A DNA stretch of 64,000 nucleotides from Micromonospora violae (GCF_004217135.1 NZ_SHKK01000001.1:1860001-1924000); one strand, 5' to 3'; shown: positions 33,978-42,988, counted from the stretch's first letter. Notes: generated by a model not told the origin, from the sequence alone. Program-made: numbers and translations.

Positions 33978-34628
33978 TCAGCGGGCGGCGACGCGGGTGA
34001 CCTCACCGGCGGACTCCTCTCCCAGCGCCACCCGTACCAGCGCGGAGGCGAGCCGGCCGAAGTCCGGTTCGTCGACGAGACCGGCGAGCCGGTCCGGTGA
34101 CCCCGGCAGGCCCAGCCGCTTCGCCCCGGCCAGGGCCCGACGGTCGGCGTACGGGCGTACGTCCGACCAGACGGCCTGCGCCTCGCGGAGGTAGATGTCC
34201 GCTCCGGTGGGTCCGATGCCGGGGAACTCGGTGAGTCGCCGCCGTAGCCCGGTGGGGTCGCCCTGGGCCTCCCGGTGCAGGCGTCGCAGGTCACCGTGCC
34301 AGCGGTCCAGGCACAGTCGGGCGCCGGTGCCGAGCATCGTGGCGGTCCGCTCGTCGTAGCGGCGGTAGTGGCCCCGGCCCAGCGCGTCGACGCGCTCCTG
34401 CCAGCTGGCCGCCTCCATGGCCTGCGGGGTGCGGTAGCCGGCGGCGAACAACTCCCGCGCGGCGTCCACCGCCACGCACGCCCGGATCCGGGTGCTCAGC
34501 AGCGTGGTCAGCACCAGCAGCTGGTAGAGCGGTCCCGGCCGGTCGGAGAGCCGGATGCCGGCCTCCTCGGCGTAGGTGCGGCCACGCCGGTCGAGCAGGA
34601 CCCGCACCACACTTCGATCATTGCCCAC
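33978..34628 (-). CDS. Endonuclease III-like HhH-GPD protein
   Basis: 216 aa. The helix-hairpin-helix LTEFPGIGPTGADIYLREAQ and the following DVRPYADRRAL (likely catalytic Asp) mark the HhH-GPD superfamily of base-excision repair glycosylases. The usual lysine of bifunctional endonuclease III (G-x-G-x-K) is replaced by Thr, and no C-terminal [4Fe-4S] cysteines are present. A monofunctional glycosylase, or a family member with another role, is therefore more likely. Only 6 nt from the end of the convergent small membrane protein gene. Confidence 0.75.
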   Translation of the reverse strand: MGNDRSVVRVLLDRRGRTYAEEAGIRLSDRPGPLYQLLVLTTLLSTRIRACVAVDAARELFAAGYRTPQAMEAASWQERVDALGRGHYRRYDERTATMLGTGARLCLDRWHGDLRRLHREAQGDPTGLRRRLTEFPGIGPTGADIYLREAQAVWSDVRPYADRRALAGAKRLGLPGSPDRLAGLVDEPDFGRLASALVRVALGEESAGEVTRVAAR

Positions 34629-34762
34629 CCCGGTGGGTTACCCACTTGCGGGCCCGCTAGCCGCCGCACCGGTGACCGCGGCCGGAATGCCACCGGGGCG
34701 GGCGGGTATGCCGGCGGTGCAGGCGGTCGATGCCGACTGCCGTACCCGGAAGGGAGACACCC

Positions 34763-34960
34763 GTGGTCAACCCGCAGCAGGCAGAACTCCGGCGTAACGC
34801 GAAGGGCGCCACCAGCCAGGACAGCAAGGGGCCCCAGCCGACCGGGCACCCGCTCAACCGTGGCTCGTCGCGCGGGGACGCCGGTCGACCGGTGCCCAAG
34901 GGGCAGGTGTCGCCGTACGGCCCGGCCGGTGAGCCGGTGGCCGAGGACGACACCCGCTGA
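34763..34960 (+). CDS. Hypothetical small disordered protein
   Basis: 65 aa from GTG 34763 with GGAAGGGA ribosome site. Pro/Gly/Ser/Lys-rich (SQDSKGPQPTGHPLNRGSS), hydrophilic throughout and probably disordered. No family recognised. Ends 2 nt from the convergent gene. Confidence 0.5.
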   Translation: MVNPQQAELRRNAKGATSQDSKGPQPTGHPLNRGSSRGDAGRPVPKGQVSPYGPAGEPVAEDDTR

Positions 34961-34962
34961 CC

Positions 34963-35424
34963 CTAGCGACCGCGACCTGGCGGCCGCCGCAACCTGTTCC
35001 AGGTGGCGGCGGCCGCCAGCCCGTACGCCACGTGCGGGATGATGTCGGAGATCCAGTCGGAGCGCCGCCAGGTGCGCGGGTCGCTGATCCCGAGCACGGT
35101 GATCGACCCGTCGGTCATGGTCATGACGCCCGCGCCGAGCAGGCCGGTGGCGACCGGCAACGGTTGACGCCGACCACCGGCGTAGAGGGCGAACCCGACC
35201 CCCGCGGCGATGCCCAGGGCGTACCCGATCAGCGGCCCGAGGCCCGAGCGGCGGTTGGCCGCCCGGGCCCCGTTTCCCAGGTTCACGTGCGCGATCCCGG
35301 CCAGCTTGTCGACGGTCTCCTGTGGGACGTCGCTCTGCGGTCGGGCCCGCAGCGCCACGTCGAGGTAGCTGACCACGTTCAGCGCGGTACTGCCGACGGC
35401 GCCTGCGATCGCGCCGTCGGCCAC
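34963..35424 (-). CDS. Hypothetical membrane protein
   Basis: 153 aa from GTG 35424, chosen because AGGAGG lies 6 nt upstream; GTG 35439 would place that ribosome site inside the gene. Three or four weak TM helices (AIAGAVGSTALNVVSYLDV, PLIGYALGIAAGVGFALYAG, VATGLLGAGVMTMTDGSI, and near IIPHVAYGLAAAATW). Reminiscent of small DUF-type membrane proteins, but the family is not recognised. The ribosome site overlaps the stop of the upstream gene, so the two are coupled. Confidence 0.6.
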   Translation of the reverse strand: MADGAIAGAVGSTALNVVSYLDVALRARPQSDVPQETVDKLAGIAHVNLGNGARAANRRSGLGPLIGYALGIAAGVGFALYAGGRRQPLPVATGLLGAGVMTMTDGSITVLGISDPRTWRRSDWISDIIPHVAYGLAAAATWNRLRRPPGRGR

Positions 35425-35435
35425 GTCGACCCTCC

Positions 35436-35648
35436 TCACTTCGGGTCGCCCGGTTCGCGCTCGCTCTTCGGGCCGTACGTGCGCTCGCCGCGCACCACGC
35501 CTCGCTGGCCGCGATCCTCCTGGAGGATCCGGTTCGCGACCTGGTTGGCCTTGCCGTCGGGTACGCGGCGGCCAGCGTCGTCGATCGCGTTGCGCAACCG
35601 CGCCCGCTGCTTGTCGTAGGCGTTACTGCCCGGTCGTGGTCCTGGCAT
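35436..35648 (-). CDS. Hypothetical basic small protein
   Basis: 70 aa from ATG 35648 with GGAGGAGG ribosome site. Basic and hydrophilic: DKQRARLRNAIDDAGRRVPD followed by GKANQVANRILQED, which looks like an amphipathic helix pair. Its TGA is 11 nt before the next gene's GTG. Function unknown. Confidence 0.55.
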   Translation of the reverse strand: MPGPRPGSNAYDKQRARLRNAIDDAGRRVPDGKANQVANRILQEDRGQRGVVRGERTYGPKSEREPGDPK

Positions 35649-35747
35649 CTGTGCCTCCTCCGTCGGTCTGGGCGCCTGGTGCTGCCCACCGTCCGCTGGG
35701 CGTACCGCGGCCGTCTACCCGTCTGGCGGCGGACCAACCCCGACGGG

Positions 35748-36629
35748 CTAGTGGGGCCCGCGAACCACGACGACGGGGCACTGCGCGTGGTGCAGCATCG
35801 ACTGGCTCACCGACCCCAGCAGCAACCCGGTCACCTCGCCGCGCCCGCGCCCGCCGACGACCGCGAGTTGGGCGGAGCCGGACGCCTCGGCGAGCACAGT
35901 GCCGGGTCGGCCGTGCACCGCCCGGCAGGTCAACCGCAGACCCCGGTGGGACTCGGTGAGCCCGGTCAACCACCCGGCGAGCATCCGCTCCTGCTCGGCG
36001 TGCAGCTTCGCCTCGTCGTACACCAGGGGTTGCATGTCACCCGGAGCGCTGCTGCCGGGATGCCGGTAGGCGTGCACCGCCACCAGCGGCACGTTGAGCG
36101 ACACGGCGGTCTCGGCGGCGAACTCCGTGGCCTGCCGGGAGGCGTCCGAACCGTCCACCGCGACCAGCACCGGCTCGTCGGGGCGTTGCGCGCCGCGCGC
36201 GACCAGCACCGGGCAGTCGGCGTACGCGGCGACCTGCACCGCGACCGAGCCGACCACCAGGGCGGCGAATCCGCCCAGCCCACGGTCGCCGAGCACGATG
36301 AGCGCGGCGGTGGGGGACTCGCCCACCAGCACCGCGGCGGCCTCGCCGTCGATGATCTCGCCGGAGACCGACAGCCCGGGCGCGGTCGCCTCGGCCTCGC
36401 GCACCGCGGCCTCGACCAGCTCCTCGGCCCGGTGGCGCAGCCCACCGCCGGGCGGCGCGCCGGGGGCGGGGGAGAGCGGTACGTGCAGCAGCGGCCAGAT
36501 GAAGCCGTGTACGACCCGCAGCGGCCGGTGCCGACGTGCCGCCTCGGTGGCGGCGAGTCGTACGGCGCGCAGTGCCGACTCCGAGCCGTCGACGCCGACC
36601 ACCACCGCCGCGTTGTTCGCCGAGTTCAC
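35748..36629 (-). CDS. Universal stress protein, two USP domains
   Basis: 293 aa from GTG 36629 with GGAGGTGGG ribosome site. Two tandem USP domains. Domain 1 starts VVVGVDGSESALRAV and ends with VLGDRGLGGFAALVVGSVA (ATP-binding G-x2-G-x9-G-S). Domain 2 starts VLVAVDGSDASRQA and ends VVGGRGRGEVTGLLLGSVS. ATP-binding USPs of this layout are common in actinobacteria under hypoxia or stress control. Exact role unknown. Confidence 0.9.
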   Translation of the reverse strand: MNSANNAAVVVGVDGSESALRAVRLAATEAARRHRPLRVVHGFIWPLLHVPLSPAPGAPPGGGLRHRAEELVEAAVREAEATAPGLSVSGEIIDGEAAAVLVGESPTAALIVLGDRGLGGFAALVVGSVAVQVAAYADCPVLVARGAQRPDEPVLVAVDGSDASRQATEFAAETAVSLNVPLVAVHAYRHPGSSAPGDMQPLVYDEAKLHAEQERMLAGWLTGLTESHRGLRLTCRAVHGRPGTVLAEASGSAQLAVVGGRGRGEVTGLLLGSVSQSMLHHAQCPVVVVRGPH

Positions 36630-36745
36630 CGCCCACCTCCGCTCGCGGCCAGTATCACCGGCCCGGACGCCCCCGCGCCGCGATACCGCTGAGCGCGCCC
36701 CGGTCGGTACGCTGGCGACGACCGACCGGGGAGGGAGCGTCGCCG

Positions 36746-37492
36746 ATGGGTGAACCAGACCAACCGAGCACCGCTCGCATGATCGACTTCTGGCTCGGGG
36801 GGCAGCATCACTTCCCCGTGGACGTGGCCGCCGCGAGCGCGTTCGAGCAGGCGTACGGGCCGTGCGCGCCGGTGTTCCGGGAGCTGCGGGCGTTCCTGGG
36901 TCGAGCGGTGCGGGCCATGGTCGAGCAGGGCGTGGACGGGTTCCTGGTGTTCGGCGCGGGGGTGCCGACGATGGGCAACGTGCACGAGGTCGCCACCGAG
37001 GCGACGGTGCTCTACACCGACGTCGACCCGGTCACCATCCGACTGGGACAGAGCATCCTCGCCGGCAGCGACCGGGCCGGTTACGGCTTCGGCGACGCGA
37101 CCGACATCGGCTCGATCGATCCGGCGCAGCTGCACCGCTTCGTGCCGGGGTGGGGTCGCCGCCCGGTCGGAGTGGTCTTCCTCGGGTTGGCCGCGTTCCT
37201 CGACGACGCCACGTTGACCCGTACCCTCGACGAGCTGTACGCCGCCGCGGCGCCGGGCAGCCTGCTCGCGGTGGATTTCGACACCGAGGAGCTCGCCGGT
37301 CATCCGCAGGCGCTGGCCATGATGGGGCCACAGTTCCGGATGCGTCCACCGGCGGCGTTCGCGCCCCTGCTGGGGCGGTGGGTGCCGACGGCGGACGGGA
37401 TCGTCCCGGTCGTCGAGTGGCGGCCGGAAGGGTCGCCGGCGCGGGTGCCCGACGCGTTCCACGGCGTGCTCGCGACCCGCGTGGAGGATTGA
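36746..37492 (+). CDS. SAM-dependent methyltransferase, PF04672 (DUF574) family
   Basis: 248 aa from ATG 36746 with GGGGAGGGAG upstream. The actinobacteria-specific family signature is clear: STARMIDFWLGGQHHFPVD, FLVFGAGVPTMGNVHEVA, VLYTDVDPVTIRLGQSIL, and FGDATDIGSID. SAM binding is predicted by the family. The substrate is unknown. Slightly shorter than the usual 260-280 aa. Stands alone between the USP gene (divergent) and the phosphatase gene. Confidence 0.85.
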   Translation: MGEPDQPSTARMIDFWLGGQHHFPVDVAAASAFEQAYGPCAPVFRELRAFLGRAVRAMVEQGVDGFLVFGAGVPTMGNVHEVATEATVLYTDVDPVTIRLGQSILAGSDRAGYGFGDATDIGSIDPAQLHRFVPGWGRRPVGVVFLGLAAFLDDATLTRTLDELYAAAAPGSLLAVDFDTEELAGHPQALAMMGPQFRMRPPAAFAPLLGRWVPTADGIVPVVEWRPEGSPARVPDAFHGVLATRVED

Positions 37493-37563
37493 CCGCCCCG
37501 ATCATCGGTCCGCCGCCGTCCGTATGATGCTTGCCCTGTAGCAAGTTTCTGGGGAGGGCGACG

Positions 37564-38736
37564 ATGATAGACGCGCCGGACGTGGTGTCGCGCGCGTTGC
37601 GCGAGGCACCGCCCGACCAGTTGGCGGAGGCGGCGGACCGGGCGATCCGGTCGACCATGGGCGCGCTGCGCACCGACGTCTTCGTCGCCGACTACCGGAT
37701 CAGTGGCCTCTGGCCGGTGCTGGACCCGGACCTGCCGGCCGGTGGGTTCCTGGCCTGCCACACCATGGCGCAGCGCTGCTTCAGCAGCCAGCAACCGGTC
37801 CGCGACGGCACCGGCCCGTGCCGGCTCTACCTGCCGTTGACGGTGTGGGGGGAGCGGCTGGGCGTGCTGCTGATCGAGCTGCCGGCGGTACCGAATCCGG
37901 CGGTCACCGGTCGTGCCACGGACATCGCCGGCGCTCTGGCGGTGGCGATGCGCGCGGCGGACCGGGAGACCGACCGCTACCGGCGGGCCCGGCGTCGGGA
38001 GCGGCTGACGATGGCCGCCGAGATGCAGTGGGACCTGCTGCCCGGTCGCGGTGTGGCGCACCACGCGTTCGATCTGGCCGGTCAGCTGGAACCGGCGTAC
38101 ACGGTGGGTGGCGACCACTTCGACTGGTCGCTGGACGGTGATCGGCTCACCGTCACGGTGCTCAACGGCGAGGGCAGCGGGCTGGCCGCGTCCCTGTTGA
38201 CCGCCGTCACGGTCAACGCGATGCGCAACGCGCGTCGCTCCGGCGGCAGTCTGGTGGAACAGGCCGAGCTGGCCTCGGACACGGTCTTCTACCAGCATCG
38301 GGGTGCCCGGTACGTGGCCACCCTGCTGCTCGAGGTGGACACCCGCGCCGGCCGGGTGCGGGCGGTCGACGCGGGGTCACCCCATCTGTTGCGGATGCGC
38401 GGGTCCACGGTCGAGCCGATGAAGCTGGATCCGCAGCTGCCGCTGGGTATGTTCGCCGAGACCCGCTACGAGGTTCAGGAGTTGCCACTCGTACCGGGTG
38501 ACCGCCTCTTCGTGGTCAGCGACGGGGTGTGGGCGGCCGAGCCGCCGGGTCAGGAGCCGTACGGGCAGCGGATGATGGCGCGTTCCCTGCGCGCCACGCG
38601 GCTGCAGCCACCGGCCGAGGCGGTTGGTACGGTGATGCGCGAACTGCACGCCTACCACGCGGATTCCGATCTGCGCGATGACGCCGTCGTGGTCTGCCTG
38701 GACTGGCACGGTCCACGCGAGCGGGGCACGGGGTGA
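37564..38736 (+). CDS. SpoIIE-type PP2C protein phosphatase
   Basis: 390 aa from ATG 37564 (GGGGAGGG upstream). N-terminal 170 residues form a sensory GAF-like region without clear ligand residues. The connecting helix ERLTMAAEMQWDLLPG leads to the PP2C/SpoIIE domain: LEPAYTVGGDHFDWSLDGD, LNGEGSGLAASLL, ATLLLEVDTRAGRVRAVDAG, GDRLFVVSDGVW and DLRDDAVVVCLDW. It probably dephosphorylates an anti-sigma-factor antagonist in a partner-switch pathway. The stop overlaps the MarR gene start (GTGA). Confidence 0.85.
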   Translation: MIDAPDVVSRALREAPPDQLAEAADRAIRSTMGALRTDVFVADYRISGLWPVLDPDLPAGGFLACHTMAQRCFSSQQPVRDGTGPCRLYLPLTVWGERLGVLLIELPAVPNPAVTGRATDIAGALAVAMRAADRETDRYRRARRRERLTMAAEMQWDLLPGRGVAHHAFDLAGQLEPAYTVGGDHFDWSLDGDRLTVTVLNGEGSGLAASLLTAVTVNAMRNARRSGGSLVEQAELASDTVFYQHRGARYVATLLLEVDTRAGRVRAVDAGSPHLLRMRGSTVEPMKLDPQLPLGMFAETRYEVQELPLVPGDRLFVVSDGVWAAEPPGQEPYGQRMMARSLRATRLQPPAEAVGTVMRELHAYHADSDLRDDAVVVCLDWHGPRERGTG

Positions 38737-39254
38737 GCTTTGCGGCCGCGTTGCCGGGCGGGCACCAGCGCGACGACGGCAGGGGACATCAGGTGGAGCG
38801 ACCTGCGGATCTCGCCGCGGCGATCGACGCGGCCGCCGGGACGCTGATCGCCGTGCTCGATTCGGCGGCGTCGCGCCACCAGGTGCCTCCCACCCAGCTG
38901 AGGGTGCTCGCGCTGATCAGCGCCCGCCCGGAGACCAACGTCAACGGGTTGGCGGAGCTGCTGGACGTGGTGCCCTCGTCGGCGAGCCGCCTGTGCGACC
39001 GGTTGGAGGCGACCGGGTTGTTGCGCCGGATGGCCGACCCGCGTGACCGGCGTGAGGTGCGGTTGGTGCCGACCGCCGCCGCGTTGACCCTGTTGGGGGA
39101 GTTGGCCGAGCGGCGGCAGCGTGCGGTGCAGGCGGTGCTGGATCGGATGCCGGCGCGGATGCAACACGATCTGTTGCTGGCGCTGGCCGGGTTCGCTCGG
39201 GCGGCGAGCGCGGTGCCCGAGCAGCAAACCGGCTCCGCCGCCCAGACGGCCTGA
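38733..39254 (+). CDS. MarR family transcriptional regulator
   Basis: 173 aa from GTG 38733, overlapping the phosphatase stop. Winged-helix with TQLRVLALISARPETNVNGL, recognition helix VVPSSASRLCDRLEATGLL, and wing RMADPRDRREVRLVPT. A 25-residue polar N-terminal extension precedes the domain. Gene coupling suggests a shared signalling pathway with the phosphatase. Confidence 0.85.
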   Translation: MSFAAALPGGHQRDDGRGHQVERPADLAAAIDAAAGTLIAVLDSAASRHQVPPTQLRVLALISARPETNVNGLAELLDVVPSSASRLCDRLEATGLLRRMADPRDRREVRLVPTAAALTLLGELAERRQRAVQAVLDRMPARMQHDLLLALAGFARAASAVPEQQTGSAAQTA

Positions 39255-39397
39255 GGTCGTGTCCCTTCCTCCACTAGTGTCCTAGGACGCTCTACGCGTG
39301 GTGATCCACGCCACAGTGCGGCACAGCCGCACCGACAGCCCGGCGGCGGCGCCCGGCCAGCGCGAGGAAGCCCGATATAGTGGCAGCGCACTTACCC

Positions 39398-39424
39398 GGC
39401 CCGCGATCTCGGTGATCGCGGGCC
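39398..39424 (+). promoter_or_regulatory. Leader hairpin upstream of pgsA-like operon
   Basis: Perfect 11-bp stem GGCCCGCGATC/GATCGCGGGCC with loop TCGGT, 129 nt before the next gene. A -10-like TATAGT at 39376-39381 lies just upstream, so the hairpin would be at the start of the transcript. The rest of the 298-nt gap 39255-39552 holds GGGCCCC-rich pairing near 39439-39458 and no gene. Confidence 0.45.
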
Positions 39425-39552
39425 GCATCAGGGGAAAGGGCCCCACCCGGGGCCCGCAGGGGAGAGCCGGCGCTGGTCGGCCCGACAGCGCGTACGACCC
39501 TCAGCCGCGCCCCGCGCCGGCCCGGGGGCCCGCGTGCCGTGAAGGAGGACCG

Positions 39553-40185
39553 GTGTCGCGTCGGCCGGCTCGGGCAGAGCAACCGCGGGACACCGGTGAC
39601 GAGGCACCCGGCAACCAGGTGCTCACCCTGCCCAACCTGATCAGCTTCGGACGGCTGCTGGGCGTGCCGCTGTTCCTCTACCTGTTCCTGGTGCAACGGG
39701 CCGACGTCGCGGCGGTCGTGGTGCTGGCCATCGGCGGCACCACCGACTGGGTCGACGGTTGGATCGCCCGCCGCCTGCATCAGGTGAGCCGCCTGGGGGA
39801 GCTGCTCGACCCGCTCGCCGACCGGCTCTACATCCTCGCCACCCTGGTCGCCTTCACCGCCCGGGAGGTGGTGCCGTGGCAGTTCACCGCGGCGCTGCTG
39901 GCCCGTGAGCTGCTGCTGCTCGCCTCGCTGGCGGTGCTTCGCCGGTACGGGTACGGGCCGCCGCCGGTGCACTACGTGGGCAAGACCGCCACCTTCCTGC
40001 TGCTCGCGGCGTTCCCGGTGCTGCTGTTGGCCACCGCGGCGACCGACGTGGCGACGGCCGCGAGCGCCATCGGTTGGGCGTTGGGCTGGTGGGGGTTGGT
40101 GCTCTACTGGGTGGCCGGCGGGATGTACGTCGTGCAGGCGGCCCGGTTGGTGCGCGCGGCGCGCGGCCCGAGGGCGGTGGCGTGA
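39553..40185 (+). CDS. CDP-alcohol phosphatidyltransferase (PgsA-like)
   Basis: 210 aa from GTG 39553 with AAGGAGG ribosome site. Membrane enzyme with the signature D-x2-D-G-x2-A-R-x8-G-x3-D-x3-D at TDWVDGWIARRLHQVSRLGE then LLDPLADR. Five or six TM helices. Joins a CDP-diacylglycerol to an alcohol such as glycerol 3-phosphate. By position it matches M. tuberculosis Rv1822 (pgsA2). The exact lipid product (phosphatidylglycerol phosphate or cardiolipin) is not decided by sequence. The next gene overlaps its stop. Confidence 0.87.
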   Translation: MSRRPARAEQPRDTGDEAPGNQVLTLPNLISFGRLLGVPLFLYLFLVQRADVAAVVVLAIGGTTDWVDGWIARRLHQVSRLGELLDPLADRLYILATLVAFTAREVVPWQFTAALLARELLLLASLAVLRRYGYGPPPVHYVGKTATFLLLAAFPVLLLATAATDVATAASAIGWALGWWGLVLYWVAGGMYVVQAARLVRAARGPRAVA

Positions 40186-41126
40186 GCGCCCCGCGGCTGG
40201 GGAAACCCGGCCAGGACCGGGTGTACGCGCCGGATTTCCTCACCGAGCTGTTCCGCAACCCGCTGGATCCGGGTTATGCGGACGCGGCCGCCGCACGTCG
40301 GCGCTCGGCGCAGTCCGCTCCGCCGCGTGGGTGGCGGGCGTTGCCGGCGCGGTCGGTGAGCCTGGTCGTGGTGGTGCTGCTGGGTTTCCTGTTCGCGGTG
40401 GCGTACCGGCAGACGATGGCCGACGAGCCGGGGCGCAGTCAGGCCCGGTCGGGTCTGGTGGCGCAGATCAAGGAGCGGGAGCGCCAGACCGACCGGTTGT
40501 CCACCCGCGCGGACCAGTTGCGTGAGGAGGTCAGCCGGCAGCGGGACGCGGCGTTGAGTGGGTCGGCCGCCGCCCGGTTGCGCAACCTGGAGGCGAGTAC
40601 CGGCCTGGGTCGGGTGCGTGGTGATGGTGTGGTGGTGCGGTTGGCGGACGCGCCGGACAATGCCGACGCGGTGACCGGTGCCGGTGCTGGGCCGCCCCGG
40701 GTGCTCTACAGCGACTTGCAGGGGGTGGCGAACGCGTTGTGGAGTGCCGGTGCGGAGGCGATCGCCATCAACGGGCAGCGGTTGACGTCGACGTCGACGA
40801 TCCGGTCGGCGGGTGAGGCGATGCTTGTGGATTTCCGGCCGGTGACCGGGCCGTACGAGGTGTCGGCGATCGGGCCGGGTTCGATGCGGCGCAAGTTCGA
40901 GGAGAGCCGGAACGCGGCGTTGATGCGGGAGGTCGCGCAGAAGACGGGGTTGTCGTTCGGGGTGCGGGAGTCGGATGACCTCACGTTGCCGGCGGCACCG
41001 GAGCCGCAGCTACGCTACGCCAAGCCGTCGGTCAGTCCGAGCCCTTCCGCGTCGGGTGTCCGGTCCGGCAGTCCCGGGTCGTCCGGTCCGGCGACGACTG
41101 TTAGCCCCTCCGGAGGTGGCCGATGA
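40182..41126 (+). CDS. DUF881 protein (Rv1823-like)
   Basis: 314 aa from GTG 40182 (GTGA overlap). One TM (SVSLVVVVLLGFLFAVAY) at about residues 58-75, an extracytoplasmic coiled coil (QIKERERQTDRLSTRADQLR), then the DUF881 domain (VLYSDLQGVANALWSAGAEA, INGQRLTSTSTIR, GPYEVSAIG). The Ser/Pro-rich tail is disordered. Always found with the small basic protein and GarA region; thought to belong to cell-envelope or division functions, without a proven activity. Confidence 0.88.
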   Translation: MSAPRLGKPGQDRVYAPDFLTELFRNPLDPGYADAAAARRRSAQSAPPRGWRALPARSVSLVVVVLLGFLFAVAYRQTMADEPGRSQARSGLVAQIKERERQTDRLSTRADQLREEVSRQRDAALSGSAAARLRNLEASTGLGRVRGDGVVVRLADAPDNADAVTGAGAGPPRVLYSDLQGVANALWSAGAEAIAINGQRLTSTSTIRSAGEAMLVDFRPVTGPYEVSAIGPGSMRRKFEESRNAALMREVAQKTGLSFGVRESDDLTLPAAPEPQLRYAKPSVSPSPSASGVRSGSPGSSGPATTVSPSGGGR

Positions 41127-41455
41127 TCGCGGTGCTGGCGTTGCTCGCCGGTGTGGTGCTGGGCGTGTGGCTTGATCCCACGGTGCCGGCGGCGTTGCAG
41201 CCGTACCTGCCGATCGCGGTGGTGGCCGCGTTGGACGCGGTGTTCGGTGGGGTGCGGGCCCGGTTGGACCGCATCTTCGATGACAAGCAGTTCGTGGTGT
41301 CGTTCATCTCGAACGTGCTGGTCGCTGGTCTGATCGTGTATGTGGGTGACCAGTTGGGGGTGGGTGGGCAGTTGTCCACCGGTGTGGTCGTTGTGTTGGG
41401 TGTGCGTATCTTCGGCAACGTGGCGGCGATCCGTCGGCACCTGTTCCGGGCGTAG
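41123..41455 (+). CDS. sbp: Small basic protein Sbp (DUF1290)
   Basis: 110 aa, three TM helices. The conserved block VVAALDAVFGGVRARLDRIFDDKQF is diagnostic (AxLDxxFGGxRA). ATGA overlap with the DUF881 gene before it. Ortholog of Rv1824 by position and sequence. Function unknown. Confidence 0.92.
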   Translation: MIAVLALLAGVVLGVWLDPTVPAALQPYLPIAVVAALDAVFGGVRARLDRIFDDKQFVVSFISNVLVAGLIVYVGDQLGVGGQLSTGVVVVLGVRIFGNVAAIRRHLFRA

Positions 41456-41466
41456 GTTGGGTTGCG

Positions 41467-42477
41467 ATGAGTGACGAGCAGACCGACACGGGGACGGGGT
41501 GGCCGCAGCCGGCGGGTCCGGTGCGGCCGGGTGGGCCGGCGGGTGAGCCGGATCCGCGGCCGGATGCGCCGGATCCGGACGAGTTGAGTCCGTTGGCGCC
41601 GCAGGAGCCCGCGCGGCCGGGGCGCTCGGATGACGAGCCCTCGGCGGAGCCGGGTGTGGAGCCGGTTGACGATGGTGTGACGGTGGACCTGAGCGCGGTG
41701 TCGCGGTCGGGGGAGCCGGTGGCGGGCTCTGACGGGTTGGTTGAGCCGGTCGGGGAGTCGGCGTCGCCGGTGGCGGGTCGGTCCCGGTGGAGTGCGGCCG
41801 GGGTGATGATCGTGGCGTTGTTGGCGTTGTTGGGCTTCACGTTGGTCGTGCAGTTCAAGACGACGTCCACGGACCCGACGTTGGGGGCGACGCGGCAGGA
41901 GGACCTGGTTCGGATTCTGTCGGATCTGGATGCGCGGGAGAGTCGTCTGCAGCAGGACATTCGGGCCCTGGAGGAGAGTCAGCGGCAGTTGCGTTCGGGT
42001 GAGCAGGGTCGTCAGGCGGCGTTGGATGAGGCGACGCGGCGGGCGGACGAACTGGGCATCCTGGCGGGGACGTTGCCGGCGGTGGGTCCGGGGTTGACGG
42101 TGCAGTTCGACTCCGGTGCCAAGCCGATCTCGGCGAACCGAGTGTTGGACGCGGTGCAGGAGTTGCGGGGTGCGGGCGCGGAGGCGATGCAGATCTCCGG
42201 TGGGGATCGGGCGACCGTGCGGATCATCGCGTCGACGTACTTCCTGGATGGCGAGAACGGTTCGTTGGTGGTGGAGGGGCGTCGGTTGACGGGTCCGTAC
42301 ACGATCACGGTGATCGGTGATCCGGCGACGATGCGTACGGCGTTGAACATTCCTGGTGGGGTGGTGGCGTCGGTCCGGGGTGGCGGCGGTAACGTGACGT
42401 TTGGGGAGCGTGAGGTTGCCGAGGTTTCGGCGCTGCACGTGCCGATCAAGTTGGAACACGCCCGTCCGGTCTCCTGA
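41467..42477 (+). CDS. Second DUF881 protein (Rv1825-like)
   Basis: 336 aa from ATG 41467. A long acidic, Pro-rich cytosolic N-terminus (about 105 residues) precedes one TM (GVMIVALLALLGFTLVVQF). A coiled coil (LVRILSDLDARESRLQQDIR) and the DUF881 domain (ISANRVLDAVQELRGAGAEA, GPYTITVIG) follow. Paralog of the product at 40182. The pair may form a hetero-oligomer around Sbp (inference). Confidence 0.88.
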   Translation: MSDEQTDTGTGWPQPAGPVRPGGPAGEPDPRPDAPDPDELSPLAPQEPARPGRSDDEPSAEPGVEPVDDGVTVDLSAVSRSGEPVAGSDGLVEPVGESASPVAGRSRWSAAGVMIVALLALLGFTLVVQFKTTSTDPTLGATRQEDLVRILSDLDARESRLQQDIRALEESQRQLRSGEQGRQAALDEATRRADELGILAGTLPAVGPGLTVQFDSGAKPISANRVLDAVQELRGAGAEAMQISGGDRATVRIIASTYFLDGENGSLVVEGRRLTGPYTITVIGDPATMRTALNIPGGVVASVRGGGGNVTFGEREVAEVSALHVPIKLEHARPVS

Positions 42478-42537
42478 CCGGCGCGGCCGCGCCGGACCCG
42501 GGTGGTCCGGGGCACCGATGGATGAAGGACGCGTCTG

Positions 42538-42918
42538 GTGATTCCCGAGGATCTGCGATACACCGCCGAGCATGAGTGGGTGGCGGGTGACGGCACGGCT
42601 TCGGTCCGGGTCGGCATCACTCACTTCGCGCAGGACGCGCTCGGTGACATCGTGTACGTGCAGTTGCCCGAGGCGGGTGCGGTGGTCGCGGCCGGTGACT
42701 CGCTGGGTGAGATCGAGTCGACCAAGAGTGTGTCGGAGATCTACGCGCCGGTGGCCGGTACGGTGGCGGCGCGCAATGATGCGTTGGCGGACACGCCTGA
42801 GCTGATCAACACGGATCCGTACGGTGCGGGTTGGCTGGTGGAGATCACGCCGAATGATCCGACCGCGACTGATGGGTTGCTCACGGCAGCCGCGTATCAG
42901 AAGATCACCGAAGGCTGA
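42538..42918 (+). CDS. gcvH: Glycine cleavage system H protein
   Basis: 126 aa from GTG 42538. Lipoyl carrier with the lipoylation lysine Lys63 in GEIESTKSVSEIYAPVAG, N-terminal EHEWV and ITHFAQDALGDIVYVQLPE. It shuttles the aminomethyl group from GcvP. gcvP is about 8.5 kb downstream; gcvT is not in the window. Matches Rv1826. Confidence 0.95.
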   Translation: MIPEDLRYTAEHEWVAGDGTASVRVGITHFAQDALGDIVYVQLPEAGAVVAAGDSLGEIESTKSVSEIYAPVAGTVAARNDALADTPELINTDPYGAGWLVEITPNDPTATDGLLTAAAYQKITEG

Positions 42919-42959
42919 GTGTGCTTGATCCGGTGCGTGGGATGTCTGCGCGCGTCCGG

Positions 42960-42988
42960 TTGCCCTGCATTTCGGCGCTGGCTAGGCT
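42960..42988 (+). promoter_or_regulatory. Promoter of garA
   Basis: TTGCCC (42960-42965), 17-nt spacer, TAGGCT (42983-42988). Housekeeping-sigma type, about 145 nt before the garA start; the long leader contains no gene. Confidence 0.55.

Noticed and set aside
33978..34628. True endonuclease III (Nth)
   Set aside because: The catalytic Lys of the HhH motif is Thr and there is no C-terminal Fe-S cysteine cluster.
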